Source: JALOOB01 sp964387985 (GTDB lineage: Bacteria > Chloroflexota > Anaerolineae > CG2-30-64-16). Taken from it: a stretch of 27,157 nucleotides of DNA. Both the position numbers and the translations under genes were made by a program. Every line of letters starts with the position of its first letter. Position 1 is the stretch's first letter. The stretch spans positions 1-27,157 of the forward strand of contig CAYLZG010000043.1 in the NCBI GenBank assembly GCA_964387985.1. Reading direction: 5' to 3'. A model generated the notes under the pieces. The model was not told where the DNA came from, searched no databases, and saw only the letters and a program-made list of their open reading frames with translations. This document shows positions 8,512 through 16,938 of the stretch, piece by piece.

Positions 8512-9220
8512 TGTCATCTCCTCTGTCCGAGCCGGCATCGAGGATTCCGGGTACCGGAGGCAGCTCCGGCCGGGAGCCGCGGCGCAGCAAGCGCCGCACA
8601 ATGCCCTCTACCATGTCATCGGCCGATACGGTCAGCTGCCGGGTGTTGCTCACCACCGTGCCGGTCAGGCCGGCACTCTGCTGCCGGACCAGACGCTGCA
8701 CCGAGACGATCAGCTCCGGATTCTCGATCATGGCCTCAACGACGTCGTCGACGACCTGTTCCACGGTCCTCTGGGCCAGCAGTCTGGAGGTCTGCGCCTC
8801 GCGACGGCCTTCGGTGATGGCCTGCTGCCCTTCGAACAGCGCGGTCCACATCAAGCGCTCGACCGGCTGGCGAAAGGGTTGGGCAAGGGGGTTACGCGTG
8901 AGAAGGTCCACCCCGCCCAGCATCCAGCCTGCCGCCTTCCTCGCCAGGTCGAGCCTGCGACGCATTCTGCGAGCCATCCTTCGTTGGCCGCACAGCAACG
9001 TGCCCACGAAGAGATAACTCAGCACATCACCCATCGTCTCGTCGTCAGGAACCGTGCCGGTGTGCGCCTCGATGTCGGCTGCAACGACTGGCCCGAGGGC
9101 GCGCAAGCGCGAGAGCAGCTCGTCGCTGCCGGCATAGACCAATCCTACCAGCAGCCGGGCCAGCAATTGTAGATCGCCAGACTCGTTTCCCATTCTCTCT
9201 ATCTCGGTTTTGTCCGGCAC
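8501..9220 (-). CDS. Conserved-looking protein of unknown function, GTG start
   Basis: I do not recognise this 239-residue protein. It starts at a GTG with a strong GGGAGG 8 bases upstream. The sequence is helical, with acidic, Leu-rich segments at the N-terminus (LQLLARLLVGLVYAGSDELL), an Arg-rich stretch (GQRRMARRMRRRLDLARKA, about residues 95-115) and a likely amphipathic helical middle. The C-terminal part (VVDDVVEAMIENPELIVSVQRLVRQQSAGLTG) has a helical repeat look. It has no signal peptide and no clear membrane segment except possibly residues 80-95. It lies 35 bases after the P-type-ATPase-like gene and overlaps the RDD gene start, so it belongs to the same transcription unit. A membrane-associated accessory protein is plausible but unproven. 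Confidence 0.8.
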   Translation of the reverse strand: MPDKTEIERMGNESGDLQLLARLLVGLVYAGSDELLSRLRALGPVVAADIEAHTGTVPDDETMGDVLSYLFVGTLLCGQRRMARRMRRRLDLARKAAGWMLGGVDLLTRNPLAQPFRQPVERLMWTALFEGQQAITEGRREAQTSRLLAQRTVEQVVDDVVEAMIENPELIVSVQRLVRQQSAGLTGTVVSNTRQLTVSADDMVEGIVRRLLRRGSRPELPPVPGILDAGSDRGDDNGA

Positions 9221-9255
9221 GGTTCTTTCCTCCCTGGCAGGAATCGGGACGGAGC

Positions 9256-12126
9256 CTATTTCCGTTCGGGCCACATGTCCTGAGCATCGAACGGCGGAAT
9301 CAGCGCCCAGAAAAGGCTCAAGATCAGCGCCCAGACCAGGACAGCCAGCCCCACAACCCCATAGTCGGCAGGTTTCTGGAGCCAGTCGAGTCTGAGATGC
9401 CTTTGCGCTGCCGGGATGGCCGGCAGGAAAAAAGCGGCAATGCCCAGGAAAAGCACCAGTCCGGCCATGCGCCAATCTCGGGTGAGAGCATCTTCTTGTT
9501 TGATCACCCGCGACCGCCTCTGACCGCTGTTCCAGGACAGGCGTGGCGGCTTGAGATAAAGCACCAGCAGCAGCCCGGTATAGATCAATGTGTAGGTGAC
9601 CGCCAGTTGAGCATAGGCGACCCGGCCTGTCTGGCCCAGGAAGTAGAGGTACACCAGGAACGTGACGGCGCTCATGCTCACCGCAGCGGGGGCTACAAAT
9701 CGAGCCAGCATCCGGCCAAGGCGGGCGCTGGAAACAGCGCCCGCGGTCGCCCAAAGCGAAAGCCCCACCGAAGGGATCGCCACGGTGATGACCGCAATGG
9801 CCGTGCCCTGGGCCGCGACGTGGGGAAATCCGAAGCTCAACGCCCGGATGGCGACGATGAGCAACGCCAGGCAAACCACCTCTGTCAGGTTTAGCTTCAG
9901 AATATCCAACAGCCCGTGCACAATGGCCTGTCCCCTGTAGAGAACCTGCAGCAGTACTCGTGGAGAGTTGCCCAGCAGGACAATGTCCGCCACTCCCAGT
10001 GCCGCCTGGGTACCCGTCTGCCGGGCGATGGCCAGGCTGGCCTGCTGAAGGGCAGGTAAATCGGTGACGCCATCGCCCACCACGGCCACCGACTCGCCAC
10101 TGTCGCGCAGCGCCTGCACCAATGCCCCGGCCTGCGCGGGCGTGAGCCCGCCAAAGAGGCTGTTTTCCAGAGCAGCGCGCTGCCATTCTGCCGGCGCGAG
10201 CTGTTCCAGGGTGCGCCCCGAGATCGTTCCCATGGCCAGGAGCCGCTCCTCATCCTCCTGGCGCAGTCCGGCCTCGCGGAGCATAGCCAGGACCCGATCC
10301 GGCTCATCAGAGGCAAAGACCTTGATGCTGACCCCGGCCCGGGCAAAGCCGCGCATGACCTGTACGGCTTCGGGGCGTATGCGCCGGGTATAGCGCAGCT
10401 CACACAGCGGGACGAGGTCTGGCGGTATTTGAACGTTGCCTTGGGTGTCGTGGAGCGACCGCAACTCGGGATGGTAAGCAAACAGCAGTACCACTTCCGG
10501 GGCCGCCGCCATCTCTTCGGTGGCCTCTTCCTCTTGGCGCCGTGTGCCGCGGATTGTCTGGCGGATCCGATGTGCCCAGCGCCGGGGAAGGGGCTCCCGG
10601 GCCTCGGCGGTTTCGGGGGTCTGTACGCCATCCACCTGGCCGGCGGCTAACGCTGTTTTCTCGACCCGCTCCTGGGCCGTACGCTTTCGCACGCGCCCCA
10701 GCGGCGACACCAGCCGCCGAACCATCCCAGCCGGAGAGCGAGGTTTCCCCTTCCCGGCCTGCTCCCCAGCGGCGACGAGGTGGCTTCCGAGGATTTGGGG
10801 TTCGCCCAGGACATAGACGCCCTGCACATCCTGCTCGTCAAAGAGAAAGGCGCTCCAGCCCAACGCCGCCAGGAAGGGCGCTTCTTCGCGGATGGCCCGC
10901 CGGTTGCCCTCGAAAGAGTTGGCCAGGATGTGCGTCACCGGGTTCTGCGCAGATGTGCTGCGGGCATAATCGCCCAGGATCTGGCGCAACCGCGATTCGG
11001 CCAGGGCATCGGCATCTCCCACATCTGGCCGTGACAGCGGAACCATCTCCACCGATGTGCCGGCCAAGATGCCCACCTCGGCGAAACAGATGACCGTTGC
11101 CCCGGCCAGCGACTCGACCGAGCGGGCGCGATGTACCAGGGCGCCGCGCCTGGCCAAGTCGGCCGTGCCCGTCGTGTAGGTGACAATGATCATCAGAAAC
11201 AATCCGCTTGGCGCGATCCGAAAGATCACCGAGGCTGCGTCGTAAATCATATCCGGCGGGATGCCCAGATCGAGTCGAAAGAAAGTGGCCAGCAACAGGG
11301 CAGCCAAGACGGCAAGGAGCACTAGCAAAAGGCGCAGAATGCGATCCACCACGCGCTCCAGCGGGGTCAGCTCCGCGCGCCCCCCCTCACCCCAGCCAGA
11401 GGCCTGTGTGCCAGCCATGTGGGAGACGATGAATCGCTCGTCACCCACCTTCTCGGCCACGTACGCTCCCCGGCCTGAGACGCAAAAGGTGCCGGCATAC
11501 ACTTGATCGCCGGTGCCCATCTTATGCAAACCCCATTTGCCGGTCACGGCCGACTCGTCCACGACCATCCGGCCGGGACCGGTCACCCGACCATCCACCA
11601 GGAATTGGTCGCCGGGGCCGACAATCAGCACATCGCCTGCCACCACGCGGTTGGGGTCAATGCTCCGCGTTTTAGCATCACGAGTGACGGTGGCCTTGGG
11701 CTGCGCCGATAACTGGAAGGCAGCCAGGCGCCGCAGGGCCAGCATCTCCTGACCGACCTTGAGGCCGATGTTCAGGGCCAGAGTCCCCAGGCTCAGCAGG
11801 GCGTCCAGCCAGCGCGCAACTAACAACTGAACAATAGCCAGACCGACGAGGTTGAGGTTAAAGATGGTACAGATGTTCCCGTACCAGATCTGCTGCCGCG
11901 TGCGGCGGGGTTTCAGGTTGACGGTATTGTCCTGACCCTCTGACCAGCGGGCCGCAGCCTCCTCCTCGGTCAGGCCGGCCGGCATTTCCGGCGGTGCCGG
12001 CTGGCCCTCGCGGGGATGCCGGCGCCACCAGCTGGCGACCATGGCCACGACAGCCAAGAGCACGCCCAGGGCCATGCCCGGCCAGAGGAGCGGTTTCCAC
12101 CGGAAGCCTGTCGTTGCCCTATCCAT
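9256..12126 (-). CDS. P-type-ATPase-like membrane protein lacking the phosphorylation aspartate
   Basis: 956 residues with the full P-type ATPase plan. An extra N-terminal helix (about 14-34) precedes M1-M2 (88-122), the A domain (about 143-230), M3-M4 (264-320), P and N domains (340-735), and about six C-terminal helices (745-945). The closest style is the P2/HAD-IC cation pumps. Key residues are replaced. The DKTGT site reads AEVGI (residues 349-353), with Ala349 at the phosphorylated Asp. TGES reads TGKW (195-198) and PEGL reads PSGL (306-309). The KGA lysine of the nucleotide pocket reads VLGEP (439-443). The hinge GDGVTDLPAL (684-693) keeps both Asp. Residues 455-545 form a charged, low-complexity insert. 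The frame is intact, which argues against recent decay. It cannot pump by the normal cycle; a regulatory or scaffold role is inferred. It follows the Bax inhibitor-1 gene by 26 bases. Confidence 0.88.
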   Translation of the reverse strand: MDRATTGFRWKPLLWPGMALGVLLAVVAMVASWWRRHPREGQPAPPEMPAGLTEEEAAARWSEGQDNTVNLKPRRTRQQIWYGNICTIFNLNLVGLAIVQLLVARWLDALLSLGTLALNIGLKVGQEMLALRRLAAFQLSAQPKATVTRDAKTRSIDPNRVVAGDVLIVGPGDQFLVDGRVTGPGRMVVDESAVTGKWGLHKMGTGDQVYAGTFCVSGRGAYVAEKVGDERFIVSHMAGTQASGWGEGGRAELTPLERVVDRILRLLLVLLAVLAALLLATFFRLDLGIPPDMIYDAASVIFRIAPSGLFLMIIVTYTTGTADLARRGALVHRARSVESLAGATVICFAEVGILAGTSVEMVPLSRPDVGDADALAESRLRQILGDYARSTSAQNPVTHILANSFEGNRRAIREEAPFLAALGWSAFLFDEQDVQGVYVLGEPQILGSHLVAAGEQAGKGKPRSPAGMVRRLVSPLGRVRKRTAQERVEKTALAAGQVDGVQTPETAEAREPLPRRWAHRIRQTIRGTRRQEEEATEEMAAAPEVVLLFAYHPELRSLHDTQGNVQIPPDLVPLCELRYTRRIRPEAVQVMRGFARAGVSIKVFASDEPDRVLAMLREAGLRQEDEERLLAMGTISGRTLEQLAPAEWQRAALENSLFGGLTPAQAGALVQALRDSGESVAVVGDGVTDLPALQQASLAIARQTGTQAALGVADIVLLGNSPRVLLQVLYRGQAIVHGLLDILKLNLTEVVCLALLIVAIRALSFGFPHVAAQGTAIAVITVAIPSVGLSLWATAGAVSSARLGRMLARFVAPAAVSMSAVTFLVYLYFLGQTGRVAYAQLAVTYTLIYTGLLLVLYLKPPRLSWNSGQRRSRVIKQEDALTRDWRMAGLVLFLGIAAFFLPAIPAAQRHLRLDWLQKPADYGVVGLAVLVWALILSLFWALIPPFDAQDMWPERK

Positions 12127-12152
12127 GTTCGCCCGTATCCAGACTCGAACCG

Positions 12153-12842
12153 CTACCGCCGGCGGCTGGCCCGCAGAATCAACAGGAACAGGTTGATAAA
12201 GTCCAGGTACAGGGTCAGGGCCCCGAGTACGGCCAGCCCAGTGCCAGTCGGATGTTCGCCCGCCCGCGCACCGATCTGCTTGAGCTTTTGGGTATCATGC
12301 GCCGTCAGGCCCACAAACAGGGCGATGCCCAGGAACGTCAGCAGCCAGTTGGTGTTGGAAAAGGGGAACAGCCAGCTAAGGAACCAGGCAAGGATCCAGC
12401 CCAGGAGCAGCATGAACAGGACGTTGCCGGCCGAGCTCAGGTCGCGCTTGAACAGCAGTCCGAACAGGCTGGTGCCCAGGAAGGTACCGGCCGTGATCCA
12501 AAAGACGTGGGCGATCTGTTCCTGGCTATAGACCAGGAAAATGGACGAGATCGTCAGGCCCGTCAGTGCCGAGTAGAAGAGAAAGACCAGTGTGGCGACG
12601 GCCGGTTTCAAGCGCATGGCCGCCCCGCTCAGGGCGACGACGATCATGATCTGGATGATGAACAGACCAAAGGCGAACCAGGGGTCGGTGGCGACGCGCA
12701 GGAGCAGCCGCACGTTGGTGCTGACCCAGGTAGCGACCAGGGCGGTGACGACCAGGCCCAGGGACATGATCAGGTAAACTTGGGCCAGAAAACGATTGAC
12801 TCGAATCTCGGCAGCGGGCATAACAGCCGCGGCTTGTGCCAT
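12153..12842 (-). CDS. Bax inhibitor-1 / YccA family membrane protein
   Basis: 229 residues with about seven membrane helices, the usual size of bacterial BI-1 (TMBIM) proteins such as YetJ, for which a pH-sensitive calcium leak has been shown. The two acidic residues of the family's aspartyl dyad appear to be present: Asp183 in the AHDTQKLK motif and Asp214 in LYLDFINLFLLIL, near the C-terminus. The C-terminal tail is basic (RASRRR). A very strong ribosome site (AAGGAGGAAA) precedes the ATG. The gene is the first of a tight series (12842 to 6326) with the P-type-ATPase-like, unknown, RDD and WS/DGAT genes. The neighbourhood suggests ion or membrane-stress homeostasis. Confidence 0.92.
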   Translation of the reverse strand: MAQAAAVMPAAEIRVNRFLAQVYLIMSLGLVVTALVATWVSTNVRLLLRVATDPWFAFGLFIIQIMIVVALSGAAMRLKPAVATLVFLFYSALTGLTISSIFLVYSQEQIAHVFWITAGTFLGTSLFGLLFKRDLSSAGNVLFMLLLGWILAWFLSWLFPFSNTNWLLTFLGIALFVGLTAHDTQKLKQIGARAGEHPTGTGLAVLGALTLYLDFINLFLLILRASRRR

Positions 12843-12895
12843 GTTGTTTCCTCCTTCTTTGTAGGCCTCACAGAGTTGCCGGTTAGAACCATTCT

Positions 12896-13357
12896 TTATG
12901 TGGCAGCGGGTTTTCGCTCCCCAAGGGCAATATAGATCCGCTGGACGGCCAGCCTGGTAATCATGAGAGCAATAACAAGGCTCAGGACATGCACAAAGGT
13001 CCCAAGTTCCACATGATCACCAAACACCAAGTCCTCCGCTTCAAGGATCAGGAACTTGCTCGAGAAGAGGATGAGCCAGGCAGACATGATTCGAAGGAAT
13101 TTCGAGAGATTCCCCGGCCAGGCTGCGAAAAAGTGGGCCACCCGGTGCTCAAGTCCCAGAACGATCTCGAGCAGCGCCTTCAGGAGCAGCGCGGTGAGAA
13201 TCGAAATCGTGAATGAATCGATCACCACCCCGTCCACGTACTCGACAAAAAGGTTCAGGACGACGACATAGATCAGCACATCTTTCGTCCAGGAGAAGAA
13301 GATCTGTTGTCGCCGGCTGGGCGCCGACAAAACGGTGGGTTTCTGTTCTGATGACAT
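12896..13357 (-). CDS. Four-helix integral membrane protein of unknown function
   Basis: 153 residues with four predicted membrane helices: DVLIYVVVLNLFVEYV, ISILTALLLKALLEIVLGL, FLRIMSAWLILFSSKFLIL and FVHVLSLVIALMITRLAVQ. The pattern recalls small PsiE-like membrane proteins, but I cannot assign a family with certainty. The ATG at 13357 is chosen because GGAGC lies just upstream; an upstream in-frame ATG at 13429 gives an extra 24 polar residues without a ribosome site. It ends 53 bases before the Bax inhibitor-1 start. Confidence 0.75.
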   Translation of the reverse strand: MSSEQKPTVLSAPSRRQQIFFSWTKDVLIYVVVLNLFVEYVDGVVIDSFTISILTALLLKALLEIVLGLEHRVAHFFAAWPGNLSKFLRIMSAWLILFSSKFLILEAEDLVFGDHVELGTFVHVLSLVIALMITRLAVQRIYIALGERKPAAT

Positions 13358-13475
13358 GCTAAGCTCCAATGGCGCCGCCGCCCGATGTCCAGAAGCAGGT
13401 CGCGCGCAAGGCGCCCTGTTGATTGTCAAAAGCCAATGCCACCACTTGGCTCATCTGACCCTCCCCTGGCTCTAG

Positions 13476-13673
13476 CTACCAGTCCTTTGGCAGGTGCAAG
13501 GCACTCAAAACGGGCCCCTTGCTGCGTTGCACCTGCCGTTCCGATCTCCGGGCAAAGGCTGCCCGCAGGTTGTCCTCTTCGTCCTTCGACAGGTTGGAGG
13601 CGATGCGCTCGAACTCCATCCCCTGCATCGCGTGGGCCACCTTGTCCACGACAGCCTCATCAGGAGGCTAGCG
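13476..13673 (-). pseudogene. DUF1269-like C-terminal remnant
   Basis: Between the stop of the 945-residue META gene and a TAG at 13476 lies an open frame of about 65 codons without an obvious start or ribosome site. It begins DEAVVDKVAHAMQGMEFERI and continues ASNLSKDEEDNLRAAFA. The last part matches the end of DUF1269 proteins; the DUF1269 gene at 26146 ends with TSLSKEDEAKLQAAFG. This looks like the surviving tail of a lost DUF1269 paralogue. The alternative is chance similarity over about 17 residues, so the call is tentative. Confidence 0.45.
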
Positions 13674-16505
13674 GTCGATTCGCACACCTTCCAGCACCCG
13701 CGCGCCGGAAACGCCGGCGATGTACAGGCTCCCACCCTGGATCTCAAAGCTGCCGGCCGAGACCAGCGCCGCCAGGAAGGCGGTCTCCTGCTCCATCACC
13801 TCGGGCTCGCACATGATCGAAGTGCCGAACGGCGGGGTGATGGCCAGGAAGGCGCCCTTCACGGTATAACTCGCCCTGTAGGTGTTGCATCCCGAAGAAC
13901 CATTGACCTGGCCTTCGGGGCTGAAGAGCAAGGTCAGGCTGGCGCCTGGCAGAGGCACGACCTGGTCGGGCTCCTGGCCAAAGGCAGTGACCGCCCAGCT
14001 TGTCCCGGCCAGCGGGTTGGGCTCCGGCGCCTGGGTCACGGTCACCCCTGCCTCCTGAAAGACCATCTGGCCGGCCTGATTGGAGGCCGCAAAGCGATAG
14101 CTGTAGGCGCCGGCTTCGTCGAGGCAGTCCTGCTGCTGGCCGCTGAACCCGGCATCGTCGACGATCACCGCGCCATTGCGCAGGATGCGGGTGAAAGACG
14201 TGCCGCCGCCCGCACTCCAGTTGATGCCGACGCACTCGCCGGCAGGGATCTGGTTGGGGCTGACCGAAAAGGCCTGGATGACCGGCTGCTCGGGCGCGGG
14301 CGTTGGCGCCGGGGTCGCCGTCGCCGGCGCCACCACGTTGACCGTCTGCTGGCCGCGGCTGGCGCCGCCCGGCCCCACAGCCTCGATGGCGTAGGCGGCC
14401 GAGCCAACCTGGGCCGGACAGTGTTGCGTGTTGCCCGTCGTCGGCCCCGGCTCCCACAGTGTTTGGCCGTTGGCCGTGACCCGGACCAGGTCGATCTGAC
14501 CCTCAACCTGCCACCGGACGGTCACGCACTGCCCCAACGTGATCTGGCCCGGCGGATCTACCGTGAAGCGGGTGATGGTGGGCGCCAGCGGCGCGGGCTC
14601 GACCAGGATGGTGATGCGCCTTTCGTCCACCGTGTTGTCGCGCTTGATCACCCGCAGAACATAGGTCGTCGTGGCAGCCGGGCATTCGGTGCGCGTCTCC
14701 TGGCCCGTGACGCTGCGGTCCTGCCAGCGCTGTCCCTCCTGATAGAAAAAGACAGCTTCGACGTTTTCCACTCTCCAGCGAAAGGTGACGCACTCGCCGG
14801 CCCGGATGTTGCTCCGGTCTACGGTAAAGCTGATGCCGGCGACCGGCGTCTGGGTCGGCGCGGGGGTAACGGTAGGCGCCGCGGGAACGGTGATACTCAC
14901 CCTCAGGCGCTGACCAACGGCCATGCCCTGGCCGTTGACCATGAGCCACACGCCCTGGTAGCTGCCCGCTCTCAACGGTGCGACCAGGTTGACATAGACG
15001 TCGTAGATCTCGCCCGGCCGGATCTCGCGGCCCAGGGCGGCCGGCTGGCCGCCCATTCTGTCGCCGCCTGCAAAGACGAGCCGGTAGTCCGCGCTCCAGG
15101 CGCAGGTGCCCGTATTCTGGACCCGCCAGCCCTTGCTGAAAGCCTGGCCGGGCTGCACCTCGCCATCCTGCGTCAGGTGCTCGACCAGGGCCATGCCGTC
15201 GGTGCACGGCGGCTGAGGGGCGGGCGTGCTGGGAAAACTCGTGGGCGCCGGCGCCGGCGTCGGCAGAACCTGCGGCAGGCCGAGGTAGCGCTGCGCCAGT
15301 CCGGCAATGGTGCCGTCGTTGTACATCCCGGTAATCGCCTCGTTCAGCCTGGCCTGAAGCGCAGCCGCCCCCGTGGGCAGGGCCACCGCGTAGTGCTGCC
15401 GGCCCTGCCCTTTGGCAATCAGTTTCACGCCTCCCTGCTCCACAAACGCCTGGGCCGCCTGGGCATCCAGGATCGCCAGGTCGACGCGGGCATCTCGCAG
15501 GTCGCGAATGAGGTGTTCCGCCTTTTCGTAGGCAAAGAGATTGTCGGGCGACATGCGGCCGGGGTCGATCAGCGTGGTCTGGACCCAATCCTGATAGACG
15601 GTATTGAGCTGCACGCCGACCCGGTAGGCCGCCAGGTCACCGGTGGAGCCGATGGCGATGGCCGAATCCTCTTGGGCCAGCACCCCGTCCTCCGCGACCA
15701 GGTAGACGTTGCTAAAGTAGAAAAGAGCCTCCCGCTCTGGCGTGCGCGAGATGGCGGCGATGGCGGCGTCAAGCTGGCGCTGGACGAGGGCCGGGCCAAG
15801 GCCGTCGAAGGCAAAGTCCTCGTATTCGATGGCTACGCCCAGGCGCCGGCCGATCTCGTCCATGAGGGCGACGTCAAACCCGTCGATCTTACCCTGTCCG
15901 ACAAAGAAGGCGAAGGGGGGATAATCGGCGGATGTGCCCACGACCATCTTGCCCGCGGCGGCGACGCGGTCCCACGAACCGTCGGCAGCCGGTGATGACT
16001 CGGGCATTTCGGCTTGCGGTTGGTAAGGAATAAACGCTACTGCCACCTTGCCCTGAGCATCCAGGAAGCGCAGTTGATCTGCCTCCAGCTTGAAGCTGCT
16101 CGCCGATTGCATGGCGCTCAGAAAGAAGGCTTCCTGGTCCATCACGCCCTCGGGGCCTTCGCAGAACATCGTCGTCGCCGCGGCCGGCGCGATGGACAGC
16201 GAGTTGCCATTCAGGGTGTAGCCGGCGGTGTAGCGATTGCAGCCCGCCAGGCCACTGACGATGCTCTCCTCAGGGGATGCACCGGCTTCGAACGCGGCCG
16301 TCAGTTGCGTATCGGCCAGAGGTGAGGCGAGACTGCCTCCCTGGCCAAGCGCAAAGGACCGCGCCTGCCACCTGGTCCCGGCCAGTGGATCGGCCATCGC
16401 TTCTGCGTCGCCCCGATTGGCGAGCCACATAACCGCCAGCACAACGCAGCCGATGATGGCCAGGACCGCCACAGCCCCGATCAGGATTCTGGCGTTTTTC
16501 GACAT
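13668..16505 (-). CDS. Mosaic membrane-anchored protein: META, solute-binding (SBP_bac_3), NBR1-Ig, three Ig-like, META
   Basis: 945 residues. A signal anchor (about 7-29) is followed by a META/HslJ-like domain (39-160; SGLAGCNRYTAGY, then MFCEGPEGVMDQEAFFL). A family 3 solute-binding domain comes next (about 178-410; VVGTSADYPPFAFF, IDGFDVALMDEIGRRLG, LDAAIAAISRTPERE). After a Pro/Thr linker there is an NBR1-type Ig domain (434-540; GWRVQNTGTCAW). Three further Ig-like domains follow (556-636, 640-728, 738-826), each with the motif xGxCVxxxW. A second META domain ends the protein (829-945; SGCNTYRASY). The outer face of the membrane is the expected site. The start at 16505 has GGGAGAAGG upstream. 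The solute-binding part would bind an amino acid or similar ligand, yet no transporter genes lie nearby, so a sensor or scavenger role is inferred. Confidence 0.9.
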   Translation of the reverse strand: MSKNARILIGAVAVLAIIGCVVLAVMWLANRGDAEAMADPLAGTRWQARSFALGQGGSLASPLADTQLTAAFEAGASPEESIVSGLAGCNRYTAGYTLNGNSLSIAPAAATTMFCEGPEGVMDQEAFFLSAMQSASSFKLEADQLRFLDAQGKVAVAFIPYQPQAEMPESSPAADGSWDRVAAAGKMVVGTSADYPPFAFFVGQGKIDGFDVALMDEIGRRLGVAIEYEDFAFDGLGPALVQRQLDAAIAAISRTPEREALFYFSNVYLVAEDGVLAQEDSAIAIGSTGDLAAYRVGVQLNTVYQDWVQTTLIDPGRMSPDNLFAYEKAEHLIRDLRDARVDLAILDAQAAQAFVEQGGVKLIAKGQGRQHYAVALPTGAAALQARLNEAITGMYNDGTIAGLAQRYLGLPQVLPTPAPAPTSFPSTPAPQPPCTDGMALVEHLTQDGEVQPGQAFSKGWRVQNTGTCAWSADYRLVFAGGDRMGGQPAALGREIRPGEIYDVYVNLVAPLRAGSYQGVWLMVNGQGMAVGQRLRVSITVPAAPTVTPAPTQTPVAGISFTVDRSNIRAGECVTFRWRVENVEAVFFYQEGQRWQDRSVTGQETRTECPAATTTYVLRVIKRDNTVDERRITILVEPAPLAPTITRFTVDPPGQITLGQCVTVRWQVEGQIDLVRVTANGQTLWEPGPTTGNTQHCPAQVGSAAYAIEAVGPGGASRGQQTVNVVAPATATPAPTPAPEQPVIQAFSVSPNQIPAGECVGINWSAGGGTSFTRILRNGAVIVDDAGFSGQQQDCLDEAGAYSYRFAASNQAGQMVFQEAGVTVTQAPEPNPLAGTSWAVTAFGQEPDQVVPLPGASLTLLFSPEGQVNGSSGCNTYRASYTVKGAFLAITPPFGTSIMCEPEVMEQETAFLAALVSAGSFEIQGGSLYIAGVSGARVLEGVRIDR

Positions 16506-16566
16506 GGTTCCTTCTCCCTTGCGATCCCGAGACGCACATCCAACCGGCACGTTTTGCTCAACGCGA

Positions 16567-16938
16567 TCACAACAGTGCATCCTCGACGGAACCAACGGGC
16601 TTGCTGCGCAGATTCGAGACCAGGATGTAGACGCTGATCATCAACACCCAGGCCGGAAAGATCAGGGTCACCCACAAGCTGTAGCTGATGGTCAACAGTA
16701 GAACGAGCGCCAGCCCATAAGTCACGAAGGCCAGCCAGCGTGGCATGATGTGGGTGCTGACCGAGATGGTGCCCAGTGAGATCATGAACACGCCCGCCAT
16801 GCGAATGGCATAGACGTTGCTGATCCGCCACATGATCACCCGGCCGAAGGTGTAGATGCCATTTTCGACGAGTTGCTCCGGTATGATGGCATAGGTGGTC
16901 AACAAGCTGCCGGCCAACCCTGCCGACACGAACATCAT
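16567..16938 (-). CDS. Membrane protein, C-terminal part of a frameshifted gene
   Basis: 123 residues with about four membrane helices (AGLAGSLLTTYAII, VYAIRMAGVFMISLGTISV, WLAFVTYGLALVLLLTISY, LWVTLIFPAWVLMISVYILV). It starts at the ATG (16938) overlapping the stop of the preceding frame by four bases (ATGA). Its frame is open upstream and, if one base is added to the A8 run at 16967-16974, it joins the preceding frame into one protein of about 225 residues. The join gives a continuous membrane protein (FEDRFF, then FERPTLLYLAMMFVSAG) of a type that I recall as single-gene in actinobacteria. I therefore read it as the second half of one gene. Function unknown. Confidence 0.65.
   Translation of the reverse strand: MMFVSAGLAGSLLTTYAIIPEQLVENGIYTFGRVIMWRISNVYAIRMAGVFMISLGTISVSTHIMPRWLAFVTYGLALVLLLTISYSLWVTLIFPAWVLMISVYILVSNLRSKPVGSVEDALL

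Noticed and set aside
7398..8817. Plus-strand frames of 294 and 422 codons
   Set aside because: Both are antisense to WS/DGAT, RDD and the 239-residue gene; the translations show no motif and no ribosome site.
11994..12935. Plus-strand 313-codon frame with Gln/Asp-rich translation
   Set aside because: It is antisense to the Bax inhibitor-1 and P-type-ATPase-like genes, with no domain or start signal.
13494..15995. Long plus-strand open frame of about 833 codons
   Set aside because: It is antisense to the mosaic META/solute-binding gene, whose domains are unmistakable. The plus-strand translation is rich in Arg, Gly, His and Asp, without any domain, and results from high G+C in the third codon position.
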